DNA from: Whalleya microplaca | Lineage: Eukaryota; Ascomycota; Sordariomycetes; Xylariales; Xylariaceae | Assembly: GCA_022497155.1 (NCBI GenBank) | Contig: MU385712.1 | Location: forward strand, 1,177,765 to 1,241,764 | Direction: 5' to 3' | Length of the DNA stretch: 64,000 bases | Part shown: piece after piece, positions 30,311 through 42,481 of the stretch | Layout of the letters: the number at the start of each line of letters is the position of its first letter | Numbering within the stretch: position 1 is the first letter of the stretch | Position numbers and translations under genes: made by a program | The notes under the pieces: generated by a model | The model's database searches: none | What the model was told of the DNA's origin: nothing | The model's input: only the letters and a program-made list of their open reading frames with translations

Positions 30311-33300
30311 TGTGAAAAGGGTGTGGTAACTGTATTGGGAGGAGGTGTTCTAGTCGAATTTGTTCAATTGTTTGGAAGGCTTGCTGTGTACGAGTTCCAG
30401 GTTTCTAGAGGAGACATACTCACATATTTATACTTCTTCTAAACAGATGCCAAGTCGTCTTCCCAGTCTTGTTACATAGGATATGTTACCAAATAAGAAC
30501 AAAGATAGTCCGAAGGTGCGCCACGAAATATGAATCACTCACGGTCAACAGTTTCTCGTACCACCTTCGTCAGCGTGATACGAAAGATGCAGCTCAGACG
30601 ACCAGTAATGTATCAATGAATAATGGATTCACAAATTGGTCCAGCCGTACTTTTGCTTCAGCTATGCTACATCTAAGTCATTCTTGATCTAGCCTGTGAA
30701 GGATTTCTCGTTTCCATAGAATTGTCAAAGTACTCTCTACGTTTAAACATTGTAGCGGTGCGTATCTTGTATCTTTACAGCCTGATTTGGAAAGGGAGTT
30801 TCAGCGTCATGATAGGGTCAATTTACGACCCAACACCGCATTCATAGCCAGGGCAATTGTCACAATAGGGGTATTAGTTATAGTGCCTTAAGTAAATTTC
30901 GCTAGGGTCAATAATTGCTCTGACAGCTCTTTTACGTAAAATCGAGTAAACTGGATTTCCTAGCCTGCTAGGGATCTTTGAGATCTTAGAACTTTACACC
31001 ATTCTAATAAACAAACAACTAAAGTGATTACAACAGCACCCAAATGATTATTACACACACTGTAACTACGATAGTAATACATGTAACAAATACTAATCCC
31101 AGAAGAGCGGTTTACCCTTTGATGCTGATATACACGCTTTAGATATTCTGTATTATTGGTACAAAGATTTCACTTGCTATTAATTTTCCCTAGATACACG
31201 GATTATTGTATATGTATCTTATGCCAAGCATGTATTGTGTCGTATATTACCGCCATAGAGGTTCTTGATCTTTTAAGTCTGTCGATCTTTCTTTCGTTTC
31301 GAACGCCACAAATATAATCATTATATCATTAGTTCAGGTAAGATTTCGGTTCTTAACCACTCACACCTTTTATATACCGTCTATGCTCGTCATATTTTAG
31401 TAGCGATATTTTCATAAGCTTACCTTGTTTTAATTAAGCTTACCCGAAAGTTAGACCTTGGCGTTCCTGCATATACGTTGTATGGTATACTCGACCGTGT
31501 GATCTTTTGTCTCAGCCGCTCAGCACCGGAAGAGATTTAACCATCCGGTAAGCAATGCAGTCAGCAATAACTTTGGTCGACCCCGACCAACCCCGGCTAT
31601 GACTTGACATTTGTGAGCAGCTTTAAGAGGGGCAATCTTGTCTTTCGCAGCCTTGAAGATGCCGTTTTCCGAAAACAGACATAAGACCTGCTACGAGTTG
31701 ACAAGCAGTGGTGATTGGGACGGTTTTTCTTTGGAGTGCTTTGGTGTAACATCCAACGCAAGTACGACAAGGTTTGCACAACAGAGTGGGAAATACAATA
31801 TGGGTTATCGTTGTTACTTGGCGGGCCCATACGCATCACTTAATAGCAGCCATTCTGATTGATTCGATTTAAATGCTGCGCCTCCTCCACTTCATCTTCT
31901 TCCGCCAAGATTATCTAACTAGATCTATCTAGATTTCTTAGCTAGACTCACTCTTTAATTGAAGGTCCTCGGAGTGGTCATAAAAACCGATGCTGTCAGA
32001 ATGGGCAGGATTGCAACATCGGTAGAATACGAGTTGTAACTTCCAGCAATTCCGTAATGCCAAGTCAAGCCAACTTAAGTCATAAACTTAACTTAGCGAT
32101 ATTCATAACTTAACGTGATTAACATAAGAAAAATATCCTCAAAACAACTTGATTATCATCAAGGGGGTTTTTTTAAGGACAAAACGTGACTTCACAATCG
32201 AGTCAACTCAAGTCAGGTAGTAACTTGACTTGCTTGAAGTTGGTAGTTTAGCTACAAATATCTCCTTATGGGTTCATCGTAACGCGTTGATCAGTTGGGT
32301 GCAATTGGTCACTTTGCTACGCACGCTTCAAAACAACGCATGTACTACCTAACTACTGAGGTCACTACTCCAACCCTCCCCACTGGGAGTATTTCCAAAA
32401 CATTTATGTTTCCCTACCAGTATGTATCAGATGATTAATGACTCATGCATTTTGGCCAGTCTAAACTCGGTGTCCAATTGCTGCGCCTCTTGCGCTGTCT
32501 CCTGAATAATCAGCTACTGCACACTTACGACGGTTTCCACTTTTCTTCTGACTACACAGAGAATGTCCTTCTTGGTGTGGCTATTCGGCCATAGCGTCAG
32601 AGAGGGCGTGCAGATCGTAGGATGGATCCGTGAGCTCGAATGCAAGGTGCTAAACTTCTCTTTCTCATCTGAAGCGGTGTCATCAATCCGTCCGCCCTCC
32701 TTTGGCATTGTTTACCAAGACGCATGGAGCAGTCTGGCCAGTACACCAAGACGAGGCTTATTGAGAACAACTACGCTTGAGTCTCTTTTGAATATTGCGT
32801 CTCTTTAAAACCCGAATACTTAATATAGCTACTCGAGTAATGATGTCTCGACATTTCTAGCTGGTAGAATTCTATAAATTTTGCTGTGAGAGGTTACAAC
32901 GCCTGAATAAGAGTCTCAGTGTGATGATATAGACAATGTTCAAACAATAATTCAGATATCAGAAGGAATACTTTAATCTCATTAAGAAGAATAAACTGCT
33001 CGAAAGTCGTAGGCAGGCCTGCGAATGTGTTTTGGGGTATTGCAAGACGTGTCTAGCTGCAGCAAATCGTCTCCGACCAAAGTGTTGAACACAGGAAACT
33101 GATGTTAGGAAGACGGTAAGTTAACATCTCGCATTCGAAATATCCCAGGAAATCGTTACCACTGTACACTATTGATATAGGTTGGTCAGTTGAGATAATT
33201 TTGTGAGGGCACCAAGAGGTAGAAAGCCTGTTGGAGAAGACAGAGTGGTAACACCATACTTCATTAAAGCCGTTTGCTCTCGCCAACGGGTTACTTAAGT

Positions 33301-33810
33301 GAGGCACACACTCATTTGGTTTTTTATCTTTACAATAATCAACACACTCTTTTACAATAACTTTCCTTTATGAAGAGTATTGATGCTTGTTGATATCACT
33401 ATACTACGGGAGAAGAATTGTTACCGATTTTTCTTCTTCTTTTGCAGTTACATTCTTGCGCGTATAAGATACCTTCATTTGCAATAGCAATTATATATAA
33501 AATTATATATAAAAAATGTAATTCAATCTAAAACCTTCAATAGTCTTAGCTGAAAGACCATAGAACCATAATATTGCAGTGGCGTAACCGAAGGATTTGA
33601 GCTTAAATGAGCGTGCTTAAGGCTCTAACAAATGAGCAGATCAAGTTCAATCAGCTTCAACAAAGACAGACAATTAGCGGCGCGCCCGTCAGTATACATG
33701 TTCTCATGAAGTCCGCTAGGAAATCCCTAAGACGGCAGTGTTGCTTCGGCTATTCCCCAAGACTTATGCAAACACCGTCAGCTGATATCATACCGCGGTG
33801 AGTAGAAGTA
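30311..33810. other. 3.5-kb AT-rich gene desert
   Basis: Rich in TA steps, with only short frames. Around 32060-32240 several AAGTCAA / TTGACTT words occur in both orientations, giving a loose inverted-repeat texture that may be a mutated element. A frame at 31638-31862 looks Cys/Gly/Ser-rich but has no supportable start or family. Confidence 0.5.
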
Positions 33811-35334
33811 TCAAAGCCAGCTGACCCTTACATCGATCTTGCCATGTTTTCCTTCGATAACCTTAAAGACCGATGTGGAGATTTGAGGTTCGAACTCAGC
33901 AAACCCCTGCGCGATCTCATCGTCAGGGGAGAATACGTCGTGATCGAATAGAGATGCACTAATACTAAGAGTTCCGTCCATTGGAATGGCCAGGGCAGAT
34001 CTCAGCAAAGGAATGCGCTGATTCGGCTTGACATTGACGTGGTCACTGTCTGATCTACGGAACAGATCGATCTCACCGGCAAAAGAAAAATTCCGGGCGT
34101 GAATTCTCCCGTATACGTTGGCGGTATCTTCTCCATCTCCCTCAACCAAGATAATTTCGATCAAGGCCTCTGCGGCATTGCTCATCACAGCGTAGTTCAT
34201 TGCTACGGAGCCATTGTCCCCGGTGATGGTCTCAGCCCGGAGTGTGTCCAATATATTGGTATGGTCGTAGACATTCCATGCAAATTGGCCGCGGCTAATC
34301 TCGTCATCCTGAGATATAAAGTCCCTATCCTTGAGATCGAAGTCGATTGTGAAGTCCCCGGCGGCCGAGATAGCCCGAGATGGGCCAGTCAGTGTGGCAT
34401 GCTCGCCAGTGCTGATAGACTCGGCGTTTTCTCTATCACGGTCATAGATGAGATAACTCTGCAAGCCGTCGGTTGCTCTGATGGTGCCGTAGAGTTGGCC
34501 CGGATCCTCGCCATCGATGTGCAAGATGCGCACGGAGAATATTTCGACCAAAGGTCGGCCATTGAGGATCAAAGCTCGGCCTACGGGGGCCTCCATATCG
34601 ACGCCTAGCTGAAGCCCAAAACCGCCAATAGCGTTAACCCGTACTAAAATAGCGACTGCAACAACTGCCTGCGCTAGAGTGTCTATTCCCATAGCATTTG
34701 GCCTAGTCAGCCGAAACGTCGTCGGGTCGTTGTCGTGATGTAGAATCGCGAAACAAAGAGCGCCCCAGCCGTTCTCCAAGGCTAAAATCAACGGGGTTGG
34801 TAGAAACTCCGAGTAGTTGTTGAAGATAGCGTTAGATATAACTGTGAATCTCATGGATTCGCATATCATCTGTATGATGACAATCAACGCACGTGCTCGA
34901 ACTTTACGGTCTGTCGAGCCCACAAGGTTGTTTACGGCCGTGTTCAGCTGATCCTGGCCGAGAGTTATTTCCTCTCTTCTTTGACCGGCAACATTCTGCA
35001 AAGAAGTGTAGCTACCGGTGAAGCCCAAAAAGATGGACCCAGCGATCAGTCGCTGACTTCCCCTGTTGTCGAATTCAAACCACTGCTCACCGACCTCGTC
35101 TCGGAAGCCTTCTAGGTAGAGGTTGTCTCTCCGTATCCTTAGCCTCGCAGATAGACGTTCTGTACGTAGTACCACGTCAAAGAATCGAGTAGGCGGGTTT
35201 TGTTGAGGGATAAGGACTGGCAGTTGGTGAGACTGAGTATTAAGATCCCGGGCAACGTTTCGTAATCGTGCAATGAAGGCTCTGTACCCATCTGCAGAAC
35301 TACTAACGAAGAAAATTTCGGTAAATTCCGACAT
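33811..35334 (-). CDS. Ribosome-inactivating-protein-like domain fused to two DUF6598-like modules
   Basis: Single exon, 507 residues, ATG at 35334, no signal peptide. Residues about 1-200 fit the RIP (ricin A-chain / Shiga A-chain) fold pattern. Tyr73 lies in DNLYLEGFRDE and Tyr109 in FTGSYTSLQ; Glu159 and Arg162 lie in ICESMRFTVIS, matching the ExxR active site; Trp190 lies in LENGWGALCF. All key positions of the rRNA N-glycosylase centre are present and in order. RIPs remove one adenine from the sarcin-ricin loop of large-subunit rRNA. Residues 262-507 hold two related beta-rich modules: VEIFSVRILHIDGEDPGQLYGTI...SQDDEISRG and IEIILVEGDGEDTANVYGRIHA...SPDDEIAQG. They resemble DUF6598, which in grasses is found with RIP domains. 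Without secretion signals the protein may act inside cells or be released by lysis. Activity is inferred from motifs only. Confidence 0.85.
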   Translation of the reverse strand: MSEFTEIFFVSSSADGYRAFIARLRNVARDLNTQSHQLPVLIPQQNPPTRFFDVVLRTERLSARLRIRRDNLYLEGFRDEVGEQWFEFDNRGSQRLIAGSIFLGFTGSYTSLQNVAGQRREEITLGQDQLNTAVNNLVGSTDRKVRARALIVIIQMICESMRFTVISNAIFNNYSEFLPTPLILALENGWGALCFAILHHDNDPTTFRLTRPNAMGIDTLAQAVVAVAILVRVNAIGGFGLQLGVDMEAPVGRALILNGRPLVEIFSVRILHIDGEDPGQLYGTIRATDGLQSYLIYDRDRENAESISTGEHATLTGPSRAISAAGDFTIDFDLKDRDFISQDDEISRGQFAWNVYDHTNILDTLRAETITGDNGSVAMNYAVMSNAAEALIEIILVEGDGEDTANVYGRIHARNFSFAGEIDLFRRSDSDHVNVKPNQRIPLLRSALAIPMDGTLSISASLFDHDVFSPDDEIAQGFAEFEPQISTSVFKVIEGKHGKIDVRVSWL

Positions 35335-37883
35335 GGCGTGGATACCTGGGATGATGAGAATATGTAGGAAATATTACGACAGGTAGTTTCAATAGGCTGA
35401 ACACAACTGACACTATGTAACCTGGTATAAAACATGAGATGGAGCTACGGCATCTTAAATAGTAGGCCCTGCTTTCTATAAACATACACCGTAACATTTC
35501 CCTTATTACTTAGTCTGTTAGCTGAGAAGATAATCGTCGTATCACTTGCCTCATACAGTTCCCCTCGTAGGTAGTTAACATGGCACTATCCAAGGAGGTA
35601 TCGTTCCCCAGAAAGTCTAAATTGTTCCATGCTACACAATAGTGTGTCGTAACCGCAAGAGGTAGCTGGGCCGATCAAGAGTGAGCTGAAAACGAATACT
35701 ATCCTCAAACTGTCGAAGATAGTTACCTGTCACACGGCTATTGGAGCTAAGACCTGTTGGAAGTTATACGAGATGCAGGAATGCTGCACGAATACATATA
35801 TTAGGTGCTGTTAGATGTTATTCGATACTGTTGGAATGTATAACTACCTAACAAAAGGTATAATCACCAGACGGCGGCTATGTCGGCAACAGACTAAATA
35901 CGTACCAGGAATACGTACCGCGGCAGCAGGTTTATAAAAACCTGTCGCTAAACCTTAAACTCAGATTAAAACTTAGAACAACAAGCACCCTTAGAGGGCC
36001 TAGAGAATTATTGCTAAATTGATATATTTCCAAGCCCTGGATTACAGCCCTTGTCACATCACCAGAGAAAGGGCCACGGAGTATTGCTTTGGGGTGTGAT
36101 TTAATGCATCTGGAAGACTTGGTACGACACTCTTCTGAACCTTGGCGTAGATGCTGCTGCTCCCCATAATACACGTTGCTCATAACAAATGGTAAACAAG
36201 GATCCTCAGCTTGCTTCCCTTGAAGGTGATACCGTGACACACTTACCGTCATTGTTGAATCATATAGGAGGTCTAGGAAGGGGAAGTGTACCGAATAGGA
36301 GGAGATGATGATGATGAATATGTTTACGTCCGGGTGCTATCTACCTAGGTACACAACTACGCATCTATGGCGCATAGGACGATTAGAGTGGCAGGTGTGA
36401 CAGATAATGCGAGTAGGAAACTATGGCACATATGTCAATAACTGCCAGCCCATGCAGCAGCTCTGCCGCTACGGCAAGTGCAGTCCCGTTAGAATATTGA
36501 AATCACAATATAGTGACTCAATACATGTGATGAGAATATGAACAGTTTCGACCTACTTGGGACACCTGCAAGTAGGAGTCGGAATATACGAATATGAGCT
36601 CTTTCGGGGGATGGATATAAAAGGTCGATTTGACAGCGTTTGCTTCGTCTATTCGTTTCACCGCGGCGTCGTTTGCCATTGTGATGCGAAGAGCTTAATG
36701 GTGACCAGTGTAGTATAGCTCCATGTCTATAGGCGTAATTGCCTACACCGTCAAGTCGTAGTCGGTAGCCATGTCTAAAATATTCAGCCCTGTGTACAGA
36801 TACGCGGCTTTAGGCCCTTCCATGAGCAAGGCTACATTGGTCGCGTCGTTGATCCCCGCATGATCAGCAAGGCCGTAGAACTCAAGGGAATCATGTACCG
36901 ATGTTTTCTGGTGGGGCCCACGTTTGATTCTGTCAGGCATCCATGCAGTTGTACCCAAATAGGTGATAACTGAAACTCGTAGTTTCTGTTTTTTTATACG
37001 CGTATATGTTAGATCCGATCAGAAAGAGCCCAATATCGCCAAGCCTCTTACTTGATAGCCCAGTCGGCTTTGCGTTCAGTACACCCTTTCAGCTGTCAAA
37101 CCGTACTTCCTGACAAGTCAGTCTCAATATCAGTGGCTGTAGCAGGGCCTTTGGTACTCCTATTTCGTGTAAGGACAAGGATATAGTGCTGGGTGTTGTG
37201 TAAAATCATGCCTGATCTGTCTTATTTAGTTACAGCTTGGTAGAGCGTCATCGAGTGCTGCCCCCTGAGCTATGATGAACGAAATTGTATGACATGTCAT
37301 ATGACTCAGAAATTTCTTGACAAAATGATTGGTTGTTAGCATAAATTTCCGGGATGGTAATCTAATTGTTGAACGCTTTTGAGCGTGCAGGAGAGAGCGT
37401 CTTCAGAGACGCTGATTTTTCCAACCTCTTGTTGTGGGCAATATTAGGCAATATGATTAAAACGGAAAACTGCCCATCGAGGGTGATGAAAGAGCTGAGC
37501 TTAGTATGCATCATATTTGTGATTTCGAGTCTGTTTGACTGGAATACTTAATGCGCGCAAGACCTAAGGGCCATAGACCGTAGAAGACAATGAGAATCTA
37601 TGGTAAGGGTGAGGGGATCGAATGGTCTATACACTGCTGTTCATAAGCTAGATACCATCAATATCCCTTGCCGCTATTTCCCTAGGCTTGTGCTGGAAGG
37701 TTCGGATCGAATCTGACGGGCTCAATTGGCATGTCAAAGAGGAAATATTGTCTCTGCATGAAGGAAGTGTTAGGAATATGAGCCGAAGCCTCACTAAACG
37801 TCGTTGGTGGTGAGAATGAAGACCATAAGTCTTATAACTTTTCTATTGAACTATGAATTTGCTGGGGCTTATCGAGAGATTTA
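35335..37883. other. AT-rich intergenic, one unexplained short frame
   Basis: A minus-strand frame at 36743-36958 contains DSLEFYGLADHAGINDATNVALLMEGPKAAYLY, which reads like real protein but matches no family I know and has no flanking exons I can join. Nothing else supportable. Confidence 0.4.
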
Positions 37884-38690
37884 CTAACCGCATCCCAAAT
37901 GTGCGCAGCCGAGTTCGGCACTTTGTTCGAGTTCCGCAAACGTGACTACCAACGGCGCGCTAAGCTGCCCATAGAGGCCTTCTGAGGCCATCGCACCTTC
38001 ACCGGTCTCGAACTGCGCGTCGTCTATCCCTGTCGAGATCTCTGAAGTAGGGACTCGTGAAAGACGGCTTTGTAGAGGAAGTGCACTCCTAGGGATGTCA
38101 AGTGCCACTAGTCGCAGACAGTGTCACCAGTAAGGCTGATGTAAGCAGAGAAGGCTATCAAGAACACTGCGACGGCTACCAAGCCCGTCGCCGGTATCAT
38201 TCACGTGTCCACGGTGCTGAGAGACATCGGGTTCTCTGATGTGACCTTAGTAGGCTGGAACACGGTCGTCCAGCCCGAGGTCTAGGGTAGGTGGGACCTG
38301 CACGAGGCGATCCTGTTCTCTGACCTGACTTAGACTTCCTCATTGTAACAGCGTGGTCAGCGCTGTGGTATATATCCTAGTACAAGATATTCAAGTGTCA
38401 CCTTGAATATTTGATACCCTTATGAGTCCCGTGTGGCCTAGTGGAGTCCTCCAGCAGAGCTGGCTAGTGGGGATGCTAGCTACTAGTTGTCAGTTCGGCA
38501 CACTCATGCTTTTCTCAACCTCCGCCAGTATCACTGGTCACGGGGGCCAGATCAATCAAGCAGCCGTCAACACGTTCATGGATACCTTCGCGCATTTTCG
38601 TTATCACAATAGCCTAGTCGCCGAAGTGGACGTTGTCTCGCGGAGCCAGGATAACGTAGAGTCACGAGTGGCCATATAGTTCAGAATGCA
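37884..38690 (+). pseudogene. Relic of a reducing polyketide synthase (ER and KR fragments)
   Basis: Plus-strand fragments match the end of an enoyl-reductase domain and the end of a ketoreductase domain, in the correct order. Near 37890-38030 the text CAAEFGTLFEFRKRDYQRRAK...PIEAF-stop-GHRTFTGLEL follows the PKS pattern of C.A.FGTFVEIGKRD...L.MEPF..N.TF.GVDL. Near 38180-38310, KPVAGIIHVSTVLRDIGF...VTLVGWNTVVQPEV-stop-GRWDLHEAI follows the KR pattern. Near 38500-38610, LMLFSTSASITGHGGQINQA and AVNTFMDTFAHFRY follow its SSxxGxxGxxGQANYAAGNTFxDAxAxYR motif. Stops (one is TAG where CAG is expected), frame changes and a missing KR nucleotide-binding part show it is dead. No other PKS domains are nearby. 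Confidence 0.8.
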
Positions 38691-41600
38691 CGTGTAAAAG
38701 GTCTCGACGGGTATAATAATGATCCGTTCGGTTTAGGCTCTAAGCTTTGCCGTGAAGGAGTTGTGATGGTGTCCATATCTTTCTTGATCCTATAATTAGG
38801 GGCAAAGCCTCAAAGGAAGGGGCTGCTAATGCCCAAATGCGGCGTATCATCGTCTAAAATTAACGACAGCATGACAGGAATTTCAAAAGGCTATAACGAC
38901 TTGAATGACCTTGGGAGCTGAGACACAGTTATTGCCATGTAGTCACGAAGTCATAATTGATGGAGTTATAACAGATTGATATTAATATTTACCTCTTTTA
39001 TGAGGACTAATACGCCTGTCGCTTCAAACAGCTGGTCTCACCTGACCGCCTTGCTCTTACTTATCACAAACCTTATCTCTGTGAAACATACAATGTTACA
39101 GTTGCATTTCCCCACCTGGTTGAAGGAAAGACACCAGCGCACACCTGACGCTATTTTGTATGTGACTAGGTCACACAGCGATGCTGATTACATACTTTAG
39201 TACCTTATGTGCTGAGTCGCTTTCATCCAATATGTACTGGATTAGGTAGGATACAATTGAATGCATTGTGCATGTTTCATACTAGGTTAACACACATATC
39301 ATCTCCATTGTGGCCTGGCTTGCGAATTACATAAGCCTAATGTCCCTATGATATTTTACCTGTAGGAAGCCTCTTCCAGGGAGAGCTACCTGGGTAGTAT
39401 TGAATGAGTCTATATACTTGATCAATTTATCATACGAGTGGCCTCAATCACCAAGTGTTGGCACACTACCAATACATACCCGTCACACATTCGCATACGA
39501 CCTCCAAGAGAAGCTTGAAGTGAACAAAACAACGAAGTCCTCTAGGTTACTTTAATACCCATTCTTTCACACGATGTAGCAGCAAATGATATCATTAAAA
39601 TGTTCAGTGGCCCCATGGTTAATGTCAGGTCATACCATAACCCTCATATAGACAATCGTAAACTTGCTACTTTTGAATATGTCATGCCCAATCATTAGTA
39701 TTTACGAGGACATCATTGACGACGAGTTTTCAATTGAACTTGCCACTGCACTCCTAAATCAATTGAATCAATTGACTCCACATGTCGAACAGCTGCGTAA
39801 GCTGATAATCAAGAACAATAGAAAATGCGGTATCATACCCGAAGGAGGGTCGTATCAGCCTGGGGAATTGACATTCGCCACTCTATCGATAGGACAGTAG
39901 GGAGTAGGGGTCGTGTATTCCAACACATGAGGGAATCAATCGTCGCAATAGACGGTATCATAGATGATCGCCTGCTGGACTTCTTTAAGAAGCTATAGCT
40001 ATGTAACAGAGACAGTTCCAGTCTGGAGGGTTGAGATGAGAAGTCTATACATCACGAGGGCTCTAGAATGAATATTCGTGTAACGTGTTACACCTCCAAC
40101 TAACTCTCAACTAAGTTTTTGACTGACTAATAGTATTCCGAATGAGTCTTGTTCCGGGGTATAACCTAATCACGTATACATCCCCTTGTCTCTCTCTCTC
40201 TCTCTTCACATAATAACGCTGAAGTAAATAACGAAACTGTAAGCGGGTTCGTAGGATAGAATAATTCTGAAGTTCTATAATTCCGTCATCGATGAATCAT
40301 GACGTTTCGAGAGCATATATACTCGCAATACAACTCGGCTAAGAGTGCCGAATATCCCCTGTCGCATCTATGATCTTCCTGAAGGCCGAATGAGATAGCA
40401 GAATGCCACTTTACCCCCACGGATTTCTGTTGCAGGGCCAAGACTTTAGGATCCCACCTGTAACCCAACCACTCAGTGCCTATGACGCAATCTCGTCTGG
40501 TGGGTTCACATGGGAAAACAAGGAACGTCCCAGCGCAGCCAGTGATGTCTCCGAGTTTGTTTCTCCTGTCACACGAATCCCATCGTCCAAATCCCCCTCT
40601 GGGCCTCTGCCCCTCGAGGAATTTCGAGGAAGCGCCGTCTGCTACCTACATATGTATGTACAGTAGCGAATGCCAGAGCTGGACGTCCGTTTTGAGATCT
40701 TTATGCAAGGCTATTGAATTGGACCGATATCTCCTGTCAATCAACCCACTGATAAGCATCAAGCTTGGGCGTACGAAGCAACTGCATTGAACATCAACGA
40801 TAGTGTAGACGCCGGTCCAATTTGAAGAAGATGGCAATGTTGGTTGAAGTTGGCAGCTCGATACTGAAGCTATCATAGCTAACTAGTATGTATGTAAACT
40901 GTACAACTGCATGCATTTATTAATAGCACCTCACGAACACCGTTTTGGACCAGTCAGGTGTTGCGCAGTGGTAAGCCATTTGCTGTTTCAGAAGAGACTC
41001 CCTGTCAAGCAAGTCTCGGGGTGGGAAAAGTGTGCCGCGGATTACGAAGTTCGCTCGTCAGGTTATCGCACCTATGTACATTATAACGTACATGAGCAGG
41101 GAAAATCTTGTTTCTGCTTTGCTGGTGTCGTGCCACAGACGGTGCCAGATGCGAGATAACGCAACACCCAAGTTTTGGGTCGGTGTCGCATCGCGATCCA
41201 CTAATTGCCCTGACCAGCAGCAAGCACCAGCAACGCCCTAACCTTACCAGTACGCATGTGCCTCTTCTTCCCCCGGCCGGTGGTCCACACAACACAGACA
41301 CACACGACCACCTCCATGTTGCCCAGTAGCCAAGTATGTACTGTGTATGTATGTACTTGTATGTAGTAGTAGGCGCGTGTGCCCGGTTTGCCCTATCTAC
41401 TCTCCGTATGTAATGTACAGATTACCTCGTAACCAACAACCCATGCCTCCGCGATGATGATGTCGTGCAAGAAAAAAAGCACGCCGCGGTCCAGTATTTC
41501 CCTGAATTTCACCCACTCTTAACCGGATAGTTGCTGTATTTCTTTCTACTAGCAATAATCCCCGTTGCTCGTACAACAAACTTGATCTAAAAGCCTCGCA

Positions 41601-42074
41601 TCGCATCGCAATCGCATCGTCCGTCCCCCCGTCTGACCGTCCGTCCGTCTACTACTACTACTTATTAAACTACGGAATACTACTGCGACGCTTTGTTGTT
41701 TATAGGTTGCATGTGCTGCTGCCAGGCAGCTAGCTAGCCCCGAGCTCCAGCTATAGCTAAATTCTATTTACAACCCGCCGTCGTGGTTCGGTTACAGTTC
41801 CAGCTTTACCTCTCTCTCACTCACTGGCCTCATTGGCGTACATACATACAATACAGTTTACATACATACAATACAGTTTACATACATACATACATACATA
41901 TATACACATCATCCGTGCCCTGGCTGGGAAGGAAGGAAAAAACCATCGCACTCGCTGCACTGAAGGAAGCTTGACGGGGTATTTATATATTTACTACCTC
42001 CTCAGTAAATATCACAATCAACCAACGCCAAACATCCTATCGTTCGTTCCACCACTACCACAACAACCCGCAAA
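38691..42074. other. Gene-poor stretch with microsatellites
   Basis: A frame at 39664-39900 and several near 40400-41300 are short and unsupported. Simple repeats include TC dinucleotides at about 40188-40206, GTAT/GTAC words near 41340-41370 and a CATA tract at 41840-41900. GCATC pentamers occur near 41597-41620. Confidence 0.5.
41841..41900. repeat. CATA tetranucleotide tract with two ACAGTTTACATACATA copies
   Basis: CATACATA runs separated by AATACAGTTTA copies, ending in an uninterrupted CATA array; about 180 bp before the small secreted or anchored protein gene. Confidence 0.85.
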
Positions 42075-42481
42075 ATGCAACCTTCCGGCGTCGTGCTCGC
42101 AGCCGCAGCCGTAGCCGCATCTCTGCCTGCCGCGTTCGCGATGCAACAACACCACAGAGCACCGGCACCACCAACAAGTGTATTCGAGGGCTCAATGGGT
42201 TAGTTAAACTTCTTTTCCTCTATCCCGTCTCACCTCTCCTCGCCTTGCTTACTTGTTTGGTACGGCCACGAACAAAATCGCTAATCACCATCGGACTTCC
42301 AGCTTCAGCTTCGATCTACACAAGGAGTACAGTCAACGCCACAGACGCAGACTCGCTCACGGCACAGGCCCAGCCCCGGAGAAAAACACTGACGACGGCG
42401 GCGTCGGCCGAGAAGCAGGCCTTGGAGGCTTCTGTCATGGGGCTGATTGTGTTTTCGGCCGCGGGGCTGTACCTGTTATGA
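42075..42481 (+). CDS. Small protein with signal peptide and C-terminal hydrophobic tail
   Basis: Exons 42075-42198 and 42303-42481, with a 104-nt intron (donor GTTAGT, acceptor TTCCAG) in phase 1; 100 residues. The N-terminus MQPSGVVLAAAAVAASLPAAFA is a signal peptide. The middle is His/Pro-rich then Thr/Ala/Ser-rich with one N-glycosylation sequon (NAT). The end, EASVMGLIVFSAAGLYLL, is a hydrophobic tail that could be a membrane anchor or a GPI-attachment signal. The composition fits a small cell-surface glycoprotein. No named family recognised. The promoter carries tetranucleotide repeats and the 3' flank a GCATC pentamer array. Confidence 0.75.

Noticed and set aside
31638..31862. Cys/Gly/Ser-rich 74-codon frame that could be a secreted-protein exon
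   Set aside because: No ATG with signal peptide and no splice signals that extend it convincingly.
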